A stretch of DNA of 64,000 bases, taken from NCBI GenBank assembly GCA_050486445.1, contig JBJHDH010000016.1, positions 4,978 to 68,977 on the forward strand, written 5' to 3'. Under the pieces are notes generated by a model. The model saw nothing but the letters and a program-made list of their open reading frames with translations, was not told the DNA's origin and did not search any database. Positions 20,701 to 27,792 of the stretch are shown in pieces; position 1 is the first letter of the stretch; every line of letters begins with the position of its first letter. The position numbers and the translations under genes are program-made. This DNA comes from Euryhalocaulis sp050486445. GTDB taxonomy: Bacteria; Pseudomonadota; Alphaproteobacteria; Caulobacterales; Maricaulaceae.

Positions 20701-23700
20701 CGCGCCGCCCAGACCCACCGAGGCGCCAAAGCCGGCGGTTCCGCCGCCGCCGACCGCGCCGGAAACGCTGAAACCGCCAGAGCCGCCGCCGCCGCCGACC
20801 GACTGAATCACCACAGCGGTGGAACGGTCGCCTTCGGTCTCGACCGCGCCGCCAATCCGGCCGTCCACATCGCCGCCCGCGCCGCCATCGCCGCCCGCGC
20901 CGCCAATCCCTACGGTCGCGGCGACGCCGGCGACCCCGGAAAATGAAACAGCCCCGGCCACGGCGAACCCGCCATCACCGCCGCCACCGCCGACGGACTG
21001 GATCAGCGCGCCTTTGGCGTCGTCGCCAGACGTAAGAATATCGCCCTCGAAATCGACATTGACGGTCCCGCCGGCCCCGCCGTCGCCGCCCGAGCCGCCA
21101 ACCGCGGCGGACGCCGCGACCGAAGCCGCCCCGGCGCCGGCCCCCGAAGCGGCGATGGCGAACCCGCCATTGCCGCCGCCGCCGCCGACGCTCTGCGCCA
21201 GCAGACCGGTGGAAAACTGGCCTTCCGTGACGATCAGCCCGCCGGAATCAATCTCGACCAGACCGCCTTCGCCGCCATTGCCGGCGCTGCCGCCGATCCC
21301 GACCGCGAGCGACACGGCGGCCGTCTCACCAGCGGCGAGCGCGACAGAGGTCGCAAATCCGCCCGAACCGCCGCCGCCGCCAACAGACTGCGCAAATATT
21401 CCTTCAGAACCAGCGCCCTGTGTAAGGATGTTCAGGTTACCGTTGAGGGTGACGGTTCCGCCATCGCCGCCACCGGCCCCGGCGCCGCCAATGGCGAAGC
21501 TGGCCGCGGCGGAATAGCCGGCCGACACCTGAAGGGCGAAGCCGCCCGAACCGCCGCCGCCGCCGACGCTCTGCGCAAACACGCCGCGCGAGCGGTCGCC
21601 TTCCGTGACGATCAAGGGATCGGCGCCGCCTGCCTGCGGCTGGAAATTCACAGTGACGTCGCCGCCGTCCCCGCCAGAGCCGCCAGAGCCGCCCAGCGCC
21701 ACGCCGGCGAAAGCGCTGACCGAAGTGCTGGACCCGCCATTGCCCCCGCCGCCGCCGACGCTCTGCGCGAAAATGCCGTGGGAGTCGTCGCCTTCGGTGA
21801 ACAGCGCGCCGCCATGGGTCACCGTGACCAGCCCGCCTTTGCCCCCCGCGCCGCCTGAACCGCCAATGGTCAGGAGCACGCCGCCGGTGCTGCCGCCATC
21901 GCCGCCGCCGCCGCCGACCGACTGGGCCTGGATGGCGTGGGCCATCGCGCCCTCTGTCGCAATGAGGCCGGTATTGGTCACGCTGACGGCGCCGCCTGTG
22001 CTGAGCCCGCCGCCACTGCCGCCAATGGCCAAAAGCCCGCCGCCATCGCCGCCCGAACCGCCGCCGCCGCCGATGCTCTGTGCAAAAATCCCGCGCGCAT
22101 AAGCGCCTTCTGTCAGGATCGTTCCGGCGTTCGCCACAGAGACCAGGCCGCCATTACCGCCGCCGCCGCCTTTTCCGCCAAGCGCGGCCAAACCGCCGGT
22201 GGATGAGCCGGAGCCGCCGCCGCCGCCGACGCTCTGCGCGAACACACCGTCTGAACCAGCGCCCTGCGTTCTGATAAAACTGGTCGCCGCGGCGTTGACG
22301 TCCACCGCCCCGCCATGGCCGCCGGCCGCGCCATCACCGCCCAGCGCGACCAGACCGCCGCCGCCGCGCACCGCGCCGCCGCCGCCGCCGACGCTCTGCG
22401 CGAATATGCCGCGTGCGTCGTCGCCCTGCGTCGTCAGATCACCGCCGGAGGTCACCCTCACAGCGCCGGCGTTACCGCCGCCGCCGCCACTGGCGCCCAG
22501 CGCCACGCCGCCCGCCGCCGCACCGCCCACGCCGCCGCCGCCACCAACACTTTGTGCAAAGACGGCGTGTGAGCCGTCACCCCGGGTTTCGACCCATGCG
22601 TCCGATTCAACGTCGATGCGCGCCTGGCCGCCATTGCCGCCCGCCGCGCCGCCGGAACCAAGGGCCACCAGACCGCCCGCCGATCCGCCCGCGCCGCCGC
22701 CGCCGCCAATGCTCTGCGCGAACAGGCCGTGCGAAGCCTCGCCGGTGGTCAGCGTGCTGGAGCCCGTGCGCGCGATAATGCGCGCAGAGCCGCCATCACC
22801 ACCCGCCGCGCCGTCGTCGCCGAATGTGACAATTCCGCCGGAATTGCCGGCGTCGCCGCCCGAACCGCCGATCGACTGGGCCAGAACGCCATGTGCGTTA
22901 TCGCCGCTGGTCTGGATGATTCCGGAATGATCGACCAGCACATTACCGCCGACGCCGCCTTCGCTGCCGCCGCCGCCATCGCCGATAATGCCATAGCTGT
23001 CGCCGCCGCCGCCCGCCGCGCCGCCCAGGCTTTGCGCCAGAATGCCGTGCGCGCCGTCGCCACTGGTCGAGATCTGGCCGGAATGATTGACCGTGACGTT
23101 CCCGCCTTCGGCCGGACCGCCGCCACCGCCCCCGCTGCCGGCGATATAGCCCGTACCGCCCTCGCCGCCGCGTCCGGCGCGGCTCTGGGCGAAAATGCCG
23201 TGCGCTTCGTCACCTTCGGTGACAACCGTCACCGAGGCGTCGAGCGTGATATTGCCGCCGCGGCCAGCCGCGCCGCCGCGCGCGCCCGAAATATTTCCAT
23301 AGGCGTTGCCGCCCTTGCCGCCATTGCCGCCGACACTGGAGACCACAATGCCCGGCAGGCCGTTCGATACGGTTTCAATATCGCCCCAGGCGCTATCGAC
23401 CACGGCGTTAATGGTTTGCCCATTCTGACCGCTGCCGCCGGCGCTCGGTGATTTCGCGACTGTGGCGCAGCCAATCAGCGGCACACAGACTCTCACGCCG
23501 CCGCCGTCGCTGCCCGCGCCGCCATTATTGCCCCGGTGGGATTCGACATAATTGTTGATGTCGCCCGCGGCGGACGGAAAGGGAAAATTGGTATGGCCGG
23601 AACCGTCGCCACCGTCCGGATCCGCCTGGCCGGCGTTATCGATGTCGATGGATTTGTCGGTAGCAACATCGAGAAGATGCGAATTCGACCCGCTATCCTC

Positions 23701-24342
23701 GATGGTCACCTGAATCACGTTGTCATTGGCGTCCTTGACAACGGCCGTGACCTCGTAGGTTTCAAACGCTCCGCCGGGATTGTCAGGATCGAGCGGGACA
23801 GTGAAAATGTCGCCCACCTCGATCGCGAGCAGGATGAAATATCCGGCATCGGTGCGAACAATACCGCCATTAGGCAGCACCTCGACCACTTCTTCGTCCT
23901 GATCGGTGACCGGATTGAACACCAGGTCGCCAACATTCAGCGGCGTATAGGCATACGCCGCGCCCCAGCCATTGAACTGCGCCGTCACGGCCGGCTGCGC
24001 CGTCGCCATGAAAACGCTGGCGGTGACGATCGCGGCGATGCGGCGCAGGCCGCGGGCGAAGCGGCGGCGATGCGCCAGGTTCGGCCGCTTGCGCGGCGGC
24101 TGTGCTTCCACGCGCGCCAGCGTTTCGGAGAGGCGCACAAGCGATGCGGAAAGAAGCGGGGCGTCCTCGCCCGGATGAACGGCGAGCAACGAAACAAGCT
24201 GGAGAATCTGCTCGCGGGCGGCCGCCGCCTCCGCGCGCGGGAGGCCGTTACGTTCGACCGCGCGTGCGAGCTGGTCCACCAGACTGGCGACACGCGCCAG
24301 CCGCGAATGCCTCATCAAAGCAGACGACACGCGACCCCCCAT
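11722..24342 (-). CDS. Giant repeat autotransporter adhesin (type Va secretion)
   Basis: A protein of about 4,206 residues from the ATG at 24342, which has GGGGGAAG ten bases upstream. The frame stays open to 24426. An unusually long charged N-terminal extension (1-100) precedes a signal-peptide-like segment (about 101-121, ending AVTAQ). After an ordinary beta segment the passenger consists of about 51 imperfect repeats, each centred on a (F/L)AQS(I/V/L)GGGGGxGG core and a second GIGGxGGxGG run. The last 290 or so residues form the autotransporter beta-barrel (from near QCVWMQLE) and end NVRLRF. Such proteins are exported by Sec, insert in the outer membrane and display the passenger. The repeats suggest a long beta-helix stalk for adhesion or aggregation. 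The function is inferred. Confidence 0.85.
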   Translation of the reverse strand: MGGRVSSALMRHSRLARVASLVDQLARAVERNGLPRAEAAAAREQILQLVSLLAVHPGEDAPLLSASLVRLSETLARVEAQPPRKRPNLAHRRRFARGLRRIAAIVTASVFMATAQPAVTAQFNGWGAAYAYTPLNVGDLVFNPVTDQDEEVVEVLPNGGIVRTDAGYFILLAIEVGDIFTVPLDPDNPGGAFETYEVTAVVKDANDNVIQVTIEDSGSNSHLLDVATDKSIDIDNAGQADPDGGDGSGHTNFPFPSAAGDINNYVESHRGNNGGAGSDGGGVRVCVPLIGCATVAKSPSAGGSGQNGQTINAVVDSAWGDIETVSNGLPGIVVSSVGGNGGKGGNAYGNISGARGGAAGRGGNITLDASVTVVTEGDEAHGIFAQSRAGRGGEGGTGYIAGSGGGGGGPAEGGNVTVNHSGQISTSGDGAHGILAQSLGGAAGGGGDSYGIIGDGGGGSEGGVGGNVLVDHSGIIQTSGDNAHGVLAQSIGGSGGDAGNSGGIVTFGDDGAAGGDGGSARIIARTGSSTLTTGEASHGLFAQSIGGGGGAGGSAGGLVALGSGGAAGGNGGQARIDVESDAWVETRGDGSHAVFAQSVGGGGGVGGAAAGGVALGASGGGGGNAGAVRVTSGGDLTTQGDDARGIFAQSVGGGGGAVRGGGGLVALGGDGAAGGHGGAVDVNAAATSFIRTQGAGSDGVFAQSVGGGGGSGSSTGGLAALGGKGGGGGNGGLVSVANAGTILTEGAYARGIFAQSIGGGGGSGGDGGGLLAIGGSGGGLSTGGAVSVTNTGLIATEGAMAHAIQAQSVGGGGGDGGSTGGVLLTIGGSGGAGGKGGLVTVTHGGALFTEGDDSHGIFAQSVGGGGGNGGSSTSVSAFAGVALGGSGGSGGDGGDVTVNFQPQAGGADPLIVTEGDRSRGVFAQSVGGGGGSGGFALQVSAGYSAAASFAIGGAGAGGGDGGTVTLNGNLNILTQGAGSEGIFAQSVGGGGGSGGFATSVALAAGETAAVSLAVGIGGSAGNGGEGGLVEIDSGGLIVTEGQFSTGLLAQSVGGGGGNGGFAIAASGAGAGAASVAASAAVGGSGGDGGAGGTVNVDFEGDILTSGDDAKGALIQSVGGGGGDGGFAVAGAVSFSGVAGVAATVGIGGAGGDGGAGGDVDGRIGGAVETEGDRSTAVVIQSVGGGGGSGGFSVSGAVGGGGTAGFGASVGLGGAGGGGGDGGNVTGAAAGPISTWGEQSGGLLVQSVGGGGGVGGFSVAGGVGIGGTVGGSAAVGIGGAGGDGGKGGDVNAAAESFIITRGNQSAGMVAQSLGGGGGNGGFNVAGGIGFGGSVGGAISVGIGGSGGGGGDAGDVDASARSILTVGDQSTGFLAQSVGGGGGNGGFNVTGGIGGGGTAAGAVNVGIGGAGGDGGDGGRVNATVDGDVTTLGDGSDAIVAQSLGGGGGNGGFNVAGGIAGAGTGAGAVSVGVGGAGGGGGDGGEVTLDVTGATFTAGTDSRAIVAQSLGGGGGNGAFNISGGISASGGGSGSVGVGVGGFGGDGGEGGDVTLRVNEGVADPDNTLIAAMTLGDGAQGVVAQSLGGGGGNGGFNVTGNISLSKTAAGNVGVGIGGFGGGGGNAGDVDARITGDVLTAGRDASGVLVQSAGGGGGAGGFNVTGGISGSLSASGNLGVGIGGFGGGGGAGGAVSGGVWGDVATLGDGAFGVTYQSLGGGGGAGGLNVTGGVSLSNDGGSGVIGVGIGGFGGGGGSGGNVSATIIGNILTEGRQAHAALIQSAGGAGGAGGVNVTGGLNVTRNAGGALGVGVGGFGGGGGDAGDVDGVLDGDVWTQGDESWGALIQSLGGSGGAGGVNVTGNVSLTIGSGASGAVGAGVGGFGGDGGDGGNVTASVTGDYVTEGDDAFGVMAQSVGGDGGRGGLNVTGNLALGAGPTGTVGVGLGGFGGAGGASGDVSLDRTGDTFTSGANSHGAVAQSVGGGGGAGGINVTGGIAASAGDTAGSFGFGLGGFGGDGGSAGNVVANITGNVIALGFGEDVIEDGERRLKNGSHAVLAQSVGGGGGAGGLNVTGNVALAKPSAGGSRVAGIGIGGFGGDGGDAGTVDLTVGAPGADRVTLAAFGDKRGAAIAQSIGGGGGVGGINISGGLSLDGQVTVGIGGFGGAGGRAGDVTADVDADLYATGWLARGFMAQSVGDSGGHGGINISGGITPNTGTEEPSLVLGIGGFGGTGGVGGNVDAKQTGLVWVEGKDSIGVLAQSVGGGGGSGGLNVAGNLTLATHGFGLAVGVGGNGGTGADAGDVTLVSNGDIVMNGQLNAAGELEAVEGAGEGVGLLAQSIGGGGGVGGISGTGAIVPFGNPIAIGVGGSGGAAGDAGNVSVTRGYTDVGGVEVMTPGLIHTFGDDSGGLIAQSIGEGGGKAGMNFTLALQKKTAGADPVAALISVGGSGGGGGDGGDVTVRHAGTIITEGTKSDGLLAQSVSDGGGDANFNIGLGALQGATALNLAVGGEPGAGGSAGNVSVDYVGTIITKGDKSRGVFAQSLGGGGGNTAMSMAVGLLAENALNIGIGRRGGSGGAGGDVSVRVDGLIDTSGDHSDGVFAHSLGGGGGASSSTTVGLQGQSGQGSTAEKYSFGLAVGLEGGDSAVSGDVRVEADGVIVTRGKEARGIFAQSIGGGGGAGGAVSNVIFRQTAGATIGIGGVGGTGAVSGSVDVINAASILTLGRESDGVLAQSIGGGGGLGGYAAVLQAQVGGAPAGATQRTATLNVGGAGGTGADGDTVDVTNTGVILTEGDKSFGIRAQSIGGGGGVGGAVINLTAQGTRSNQAIDINVGGSGGDGGDGATVSVLNEGLISTKGREAAGISANSIGGGGGDAGVMLDLTAGWAGAGNETHRAVINIGGAGGTGGVGGDVSVTNRATGAENSGRIITEGANAYGVLAQSIGGGGGNGSSIISVTGMRASSDSIVLGLNLGGDGGVGGHAGGVDVLNTGRIDTSGAGAYGILAQSVGGGGGNGGIVLAADLVVNAGTGELLTLGGSGGDGGDGGAVSVNNSGEIVTRGAHAHGIMAQSIGGGGGNAGVDIGFSGGVGISDVLGIVLGELVVAPGAGGTGGEVVVNHSGDITVLGDGARAIKAESINGGGGSAVLDFTGIVGLPGVPFIGANGEPERPDPLIVARAGAKGASGMNAGKVTVNTTGTFGVAGDGGAGGSDQSIGGGGGNIDIDIELAPELGDPDVTDPPAPVHVDLTLGGEDGQGNNGGDIQTAHSGGLVTQGTNSPGILTQSIGGGGGSGNVKITIPQNALFGGATITLGGTNGTNETGGDINRDHSGAIVTFGSLSPAVILQSIGGGGGSAGVSFQNDGLSVQSAQAQGITTQTLTTQAITTQATSAPVSVVLGANGGAGLDGGDVTGNFSGGLATAGDNSPALIAQSIGAGGGEVRVAGAGQIDLSLGGTAGAQGDGGDVSIVNAGAIITEGAQAHGAVLQSIGGGGGALFTAGGVSSLDLRDDNRGDGGAVSFTQTGDIDVSGDGAYGLIAQSLGGGGGWADGAFSGTAGGEGSGGAIDVSIAGQVLAPGVDSVAIFLQSAGADGAGDITLSTNGTVRGGAGGGAGIVIDGGASNLVSLAGMLSSVSGQALLTGDGDERVENRGVVIGNIDLGGGDNGFTNHAGASVIAFDRIVLRGGVGAPSIQSASSGGSTLTTMASSGGVFTNAGHFQMGLDAPDMPVNLALGEDYSNFDSLGDPATNPLYGARVMNDVLVNGDFVQTSQGSFAFDVAFGPYASDHVTVTGDLVLDGTGAVKLAWLGDATPVTLFTVGGAAIDNGIQITNTLAMDYDIAFDASGAHLSYTSNFGQPFLNQNAQGMGGYMDAALTAGGSDGIGQLMALLGNFVPGEEAAYAAVFDKLDPTPYLAPVALQLDAANSFSRQLFSCSSLFSLGKDQCVWMQLETANMTRKRGGGDFSASAEGERLRAGFERSLNERWSLAVGIGYDRLNSFYVDGSRANSRGEAVHAGLGMKSVDASGFQFGGAVSGGWQWMETTRRMDLFGPAAGSSNPDGGYAQASGHAARLFRSGAWYVRPAVNVSVTALHQRGFSETGLGGLGVRAGSDTEFFATVNPELGIGVVLQDSQTGQSTLGFTLGAVAHSTDKVSRSFGLTGANPSVPAPSFSAPFDQTALRLGTALQVAGDQRLSIGLSYSGEFGARDTMHNAGFNVRLRF
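13600..23200 (-). repeat. Coding tandem repeats of the autotransporter passenger
   Basis: I count 51 matches to the AQSxGG-type core, including degenerate ones, spaced mostly 45-75 codons apart. On the plus strand they appear as recurring CCGCCGCCGCC blocks next to a CTCTGCGCC-like segment. Sub-blocks differ: repeats near the middle share GGFNV(A/T)GGI, while those near the C-terminus lose that segment. Such DNA is prone to slippage and recombination, so repeat number may vary between strains and in assemblies. Confidence 0.85.
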
Positions 24343-24363
24343 GACCCAACTTCCCCCGAATGA

Positions 24364-24420
24364 CGATTTCCCCCGAGTTCGCGGCCTTAAACCAGCGATT
24401 TCCCCCCTTGGTTGAGGGGG
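24364..24420 (-). promoter_or_regulatory. Candidate operator region upstream of the autotransporter
   Basis: CCCCCCTTGGTTGAGGGGG at 24402-24420 is an imperfect palindrome of the same type as at 3260 and 6298. CGATTTCCCCC occurs twice, at 24364 and 24396, exactly 32 bases apart. Both lie within 80 bases upstream of the chosen start. A regulatory role is inferred. Confidence 0.35.
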
Positions 24421-24518
24421 CGCCATCAAGACGCGGGATTAACCGCCCGGCAAGGGAAAATTAGCCGTATCCGCACGGTGTGGTCAGAGATACGGAAAGC
24501 TGCGGAAAAAGATGCGGC

Positions 24519-24552
24519 TAAAAGAAAACGGGCGCCGTTTCCGGCGCCCGTT
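24519..24552 (-). terminator. Rho-independent terminator of the LigM-like gene
   Basis: On the minus strand AACGGGCGCC-GGAAAC-GGCGCCCGTT forms a perfect 10-bp stem with a six-base loop. It is followed by TTCTTTT and begins 28 bases after the stop of the O-demethylase-like gene. Confidence 0.85.
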
Positions 24553-24579
24553 CCCGCACTCTCGTCTAAGCGACGAAAC

Positions 24580-25980
24580 TTAAGCGGTGGCCTTCTTGCG
24601 CCATTCGCCTTCATAGCCCTCGCGGACCGCTTTCGCGTACGGAACCGACGAAACGATCGCGCGGACCTGCTTCTGACGGTGACGTTCGACGGTGGTCTTT
24701 TTGGTGCCGCCATCGGGCTCGCCCCAGGTCAGAACCACTTCCGTGCCGATCTCGATATCCGGATCGACGATGCCCAGCGACAGGCCCGAACGCTCGTTGT
24801 AGCTGTAGCCAGCGAACATCGAGGCGCCAACGACCTTGCCGTTCAGCGTGATCTGGTCGAACGAGGCCGAAGCGTAGTTCGCGATCGGAATGTCGAAGAA
24901 CTTGTACGGCTGCGGCGAGCCGTCGAACAGCGACTTGTAGATGTCGGCCACGTCTTCGCCGTTCCAGGCGAAGGTGACTTTCTTGCGCTGCGCGTCCTTG
25001 TCCATCTTCTCCAGCGCGTCGCGGCCGATGAAGTCGTGGTCGAACTTCACGAACGGGCCGTAACCCAGCTCGTACGGGTTGGTGTAGTAGTCCTCGATAT
25101 TGTTCGAGACGAACGAACCCGCCAGACCGCCGGTGGCTTCATAGGAATTGGCGCCCAGCCATTCGCGGTACGACTTCAGCTCGTCGCCCGTATAGATCGC
25201 CGGCAGCGGAGACGGGATCCAGCCCGATTCCAGCGTGTTGGACGCATAGGCGCGCGAACCAACCTGGACCAGGCCGAATTCGGCGCCGGCTTCCACGATG
25301 GCGTTGCGGATTTCGTCGCCCTCTTCATACGGGCCCCAGATTTCCAGACCCGGAGCGCCGGCCATGCCGTGGCGCAGCGCGCGCACGTCGCGGCCCGCGA
25401 TCTTGATCTTGTCCATGTTGAAAAACTTGATGTCGGCGAAGGGGCCGCCATTCAGTTTCTGGATGACCTTCTCGGCGTTCGGACCCTGAATCTGGTAGCG
25501 GTAGAATTCGCGGCGGATCGCCTTGCCCATCGGGCGGGCCGGCGAACGGTCGTCCTTCACGATGTCGACATTGTAGCCGCCGGTTTCGGCATGGAACATC
25601 AGCCAGTTCGCGGCGGGCGCGCGGCCGACATACACCAGATGCTCGTCTTCCAGATAGAACAGGATGCCGTCGCCGATCACGTTGCCGGCCGGGGTGGTCG
25701 GCACATATTGCTTGGCCTTGTTCGGAACAAAGCCCTTCATGGAGTTGATCGCCGTGTCGGAGATCAGCTTCACCGCGTCCGGGCCCTTGATGAACAAATC
25801 GACCATGTGGTGGGACTGGTCGAACAGAACCGCGGTTTCACGCCAGGCGCGTTGTTCGTCGCGCCAGTTGGTGAATTCCGGGGCCACGACCGGATAGACA
25901 TAGGCGCCGATCTGCGAGTTGCGCAGAAGATCGACAGGATTTTTTGTCTTGAGGATTTCCTCAAGGTTCTTCGCACTCAT
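24580..25980 (-). CDS. LigM-like tetrahydrofolate-dependent aryl O-demethylase (GcvT family)
   Basis: A 466-residue protein with strong AGGAGG upstream of its ATG. Its length and several blocks match what I know of the vanillate/syringate O-demethylases LigM and DesA of sphingomonads: MLRNSQIGAYVYPVVAPEF-like N-terminus, FDQSHHMVDL, YVGRAPAANWLMFHAETGGY, GMAGAPGLEIWGPYE and LESGWIPSPLPAIYTGD. The family moves a methyl group from a methoxy-aromatic to tetrahydrofolate in the cytoplasm and shares the aminomethyltransferase fold with glycine-cleavage T protein. The neighbours give no aromatic-ring pathway, so the true substrate may be another methylated compound. It has its own terminator and is divergent from the lactate dehydrogenase gene. 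Confidence 0.75.
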   Translation of the reverse strand: MSAKNLEEILKTKNPVDLLRNSQIGAYVYPVVAPEFTNWRDEQRAWRETAVLFDQSHHMVDLFIKGPDAVKLISDTAINSMKGFVPNKAKQYVPTTPAGNVIGDGILFYLEDEHLVYVGRAPAANWLMFHAETGGYNVDIVKDDRSPARPMGKAIRREFYRYQIQGPNAEKVIQKLNGGPFADIKFFNMDKIKIAGRDVRALRHGMAGAPGLEIWGPYEEGDEIRNAIVEAGAEFGLVQVGSRAYASNTLESGWIPSPLPAIYTGDELKSYREWLGANSYEATGGLAGSFVSNNIEDYYTNPYELGYGPFVKFDHDFIGRDALEKMDKDAQRKKVTFAWNGEDVADIYKSLFDGSPQPYKFFDIPIANYASASFDQITLNGKVVGASMFAGYSYNERSGLSLGIVDPDIEIGTEVVLTWGEPDGGTKKTTVERHRQKQVRAIVSSVPYAKAVREGYEGEWRKKATA

Positions 25981-26442
25981 ATGCGTTTCCTCCTACTGGG
26001 CAATGTTCGTCCTGCCTCTCTCATTGTTCTGGAACAGGAGGCCGGTATGGGATGCGAACGCCGATAAAATCGAGCGCGGATTGGTATCGGGTCTCCCACC
26101 CCATTTCAACTGGCCAGCGCCGCGCTGGTCATGGTTTCGCCACGATGTCCCCGGACCTGGGCTCGCCATGACCAATCCGATTGCATACCGGCTTTCCATT
26201 CAACCGGTTAGAAGAGCCGCCCGCAGCGGCGCCTGAACCCGTGCTGACGGGGCCATTTCCAGACACGCCCTTTTTTGCAGACCTGCCATGCCCCAGCGAA
26301 TAGCCCGGCGCCGCACCCTACCCGGATCACCGGGTGCTGGACGGCGGCGACGCCCCTGCTAAAGACAGGCGCAGGAAACCGGACCCAGGGAATTCAGACA
26401 CACGGGAACCGGACACACGGGCAGGAACGGGAGAAGCGGACC
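25981..26442. promoter_or_regulatory. Divergent promoter region between LigM-like and lactate dehydrogenase genes
   Basis: This stretch of 462 bases without a gene must carry both promoters. The visible palindrome is TGTTC-TG-GAACA at 26025-26036, a candidate operator 45 bases upstream of the O-demethylase start. No riboswitch, convincing promoter boxes or small ORF was recognised. Confidence 0.35.
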
Positions 26443-27615
26443 ATGAATGTCGCGGGCGTCACGCATTTCCGGGAACTGGCGAAACGGCGCCTGCCCAATT
26501 TCCTGTTCCAGTATATTGATGGCGCCGCCTATGCCGAGCAGACCCTGGCCGCGAACGAGGCCGATCTGCGCGCGATCACGCTGCGCCAGCGCGCCTTGCT
26601 CGACGTCTCGCAGGTCGATCTTTCCACGAATCTGTTCGGCATGGACATGGCCATGCCGGTCGGCCTCGGCCCCATCGGCCTTGCTGGCATGTACCGCAAG
26701 CGCGGCGAGACGATGGCTGCGCGCGCCGCCGTGCGGGCGGGAATTCCCTTTGTGCTGTCCTCGCTGGCGCTGTGCTCGGTCGAGGAAGTGGCGGCGGCGA
26801 TCAAGGCGCCGTTCTGGTTCCAGCTTTATGTAGTGAAGGACCGCGGCTTTGTGCGCGACCTGATGCAGCGGGCCAAGGAATCGGGCTGCACCGCGCTGTT
26901 CCACACCGTGGATGTGCCGGTGACCGCCGTGCGCTGGCGCGACATCCGCTCGGGCCTTTCCGCCAAGCCGAGTTTCGCAGGCAAGCTGCGCTGGTGGGGC
27001 GATATTCTCTCCCGCCCCGGCTGGGCGTGGGAGGTCGGCGTGACCGGCCGGCCGCATGGCTGCGGCAACCTGACCCCGGTAATGGGCGAGAATCCGAAGC
27101 TGAACGACTACTGGGCCTGGGTCAGCCGCAATCTGGACGCCACGGTGACCTGGAAGGATTACGACTTCCTGCGCGAAAACTGGGACGGCCCGCTAATCGC
27201 CAAGGGAATCATGGATGTGGAGGACGCCCGGGCCGCGGCTTCCGCCGGCCTCGATGGCGTTGTGGTCACCAATCATGGCGGGCGCCAGCTCGATGGCGCG
27301 CCCTCCACCATCTCCATGCTGCCGCGCATCGCCGACGCGGTCGGCGACCGGCTGACCGTGACAATGGACGGCGGAATCCGCTCCGGCACCGACGTGCTGA
27401 AGGCGCTGGCCTGCGGCGCCAAGGGCGTCTTTCTCGGCCGGGCCTGGGCCTATGCGCTGGCTGGCAAAGGCGAGGCCGGGGTCGACCTGCTGCTCGCCCA
27501 GATCCGGCAGGAGCTGGGCTCCGCAATGGCGATGGCAGGCCCGACCTCAGCGCGGAATATCCGGCCGCAGGATGCGCTCAGCGCGCAATCCCTCGCCGCG
27601 ATCCGCAGCGCCTGA
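26443..27615 (+). CDS. lldD: FMN-dependent L-lactate dehydrogenase
   Basis: A 390-residue member of the alpha-hydroxy-acid oxidase family, length typical of LldD. The ATG at 26443 has GGGAG eight to ten bases upstream and gives the family N-terminus (FRELAKRRLPNFLFQYIDGAA). The FMN/active-site signature NHGGRQLDGAPST and the phosphate-binding MDGGIRSGTDVLKALA are intact. It oxidises L-lactate to pyruvate at the inner membrane and feeds electrons to quinone. Related 2-hydroxy acids such as mandelate or glycolate are possible alternatives. It stands alone, divergent from the LigM-like gene. Confidence 0.85.
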   Translation: MNVAGVTHFRELAKRRLPNFLFQYIDGAAYAEQTLAANEADLRAITLRQRALLDVSQVDLSTNLFGMDMAMPVGLGPIGLAGMYRKRGETMAARAAVRAGIPFVLSSLALCSVEEVAAAIKAPFWFQLYVVKDRGFVRDLMQRAKESGCTALFHTVDVPVTAVRWRDIRSGLSAKPSFAGKLRWWGDILSRPGWAWEVGVTGRPHGCGNLTPVMGENPKLNDYWAWVSRNLDATVTWKDYDFLRENWDGPLIAKGIMDVEDARAAASAGLDGVVVTNHGGRQLDGAPSTISMLPRIADAVGDRLTVTMDGGIRSGTDVLKALACGAKGVFLGRAWAYALAGKGEAGVDLLLAQIRQELGSAMAMAGPTSARNIRPQDALSAQSLAAIRSA

Positions 27616-27639
27616 CCTACTCACAGAACGCCAAGCCTT

Positions 27640-27656
27640 TGTAACATTGCTGTAAC
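27640..27656 (+). promoter_or_regulatory. Pho-box-like direct repeat upstream of the TonB-dependent receptor
   Basis: TGTAAC occurs twice with an 11-base period (27640-27645 and 27651-27656), the spacing typical of PhoB/OmpR-type direct repeats. It lies about 140 bases upstream of the receptor start. An inverted pair ACCGT-N6-ACGGT follows at 27665-27680. Binding by PhoB is a guess. Confidence 0.35.
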
Positions 27657-27792
27657 GCGCAGAAACCGTCCATGAACGGTAATTCGCGTGCATTTCCTCC
27701 GCGCGCGCGGAAAACCTCTTCCCACATCACCATAACGCTAACCATGTGCGCCGGTCATGTATTCGGGCATGGCGCCGCCTGAGGGGGAAGAC

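Noticed and set aside
14389..20946. A plus-strand open frame of over 2,100 codons opposite the autotransporter
   Set aside because: It is the antisense of the Gly-rich repeats; GC-rich codon bias removes stops. Its translation is Ala/Asp/Gly repeats with no start signal or family features.
13600..23200. Regularly spaced GC repeats that could be taken for a CRISPR array or satellite
   Set aside because: Repeats are imperfect, long, in frame and encode the passenger of one continuous protein; no cas genes.
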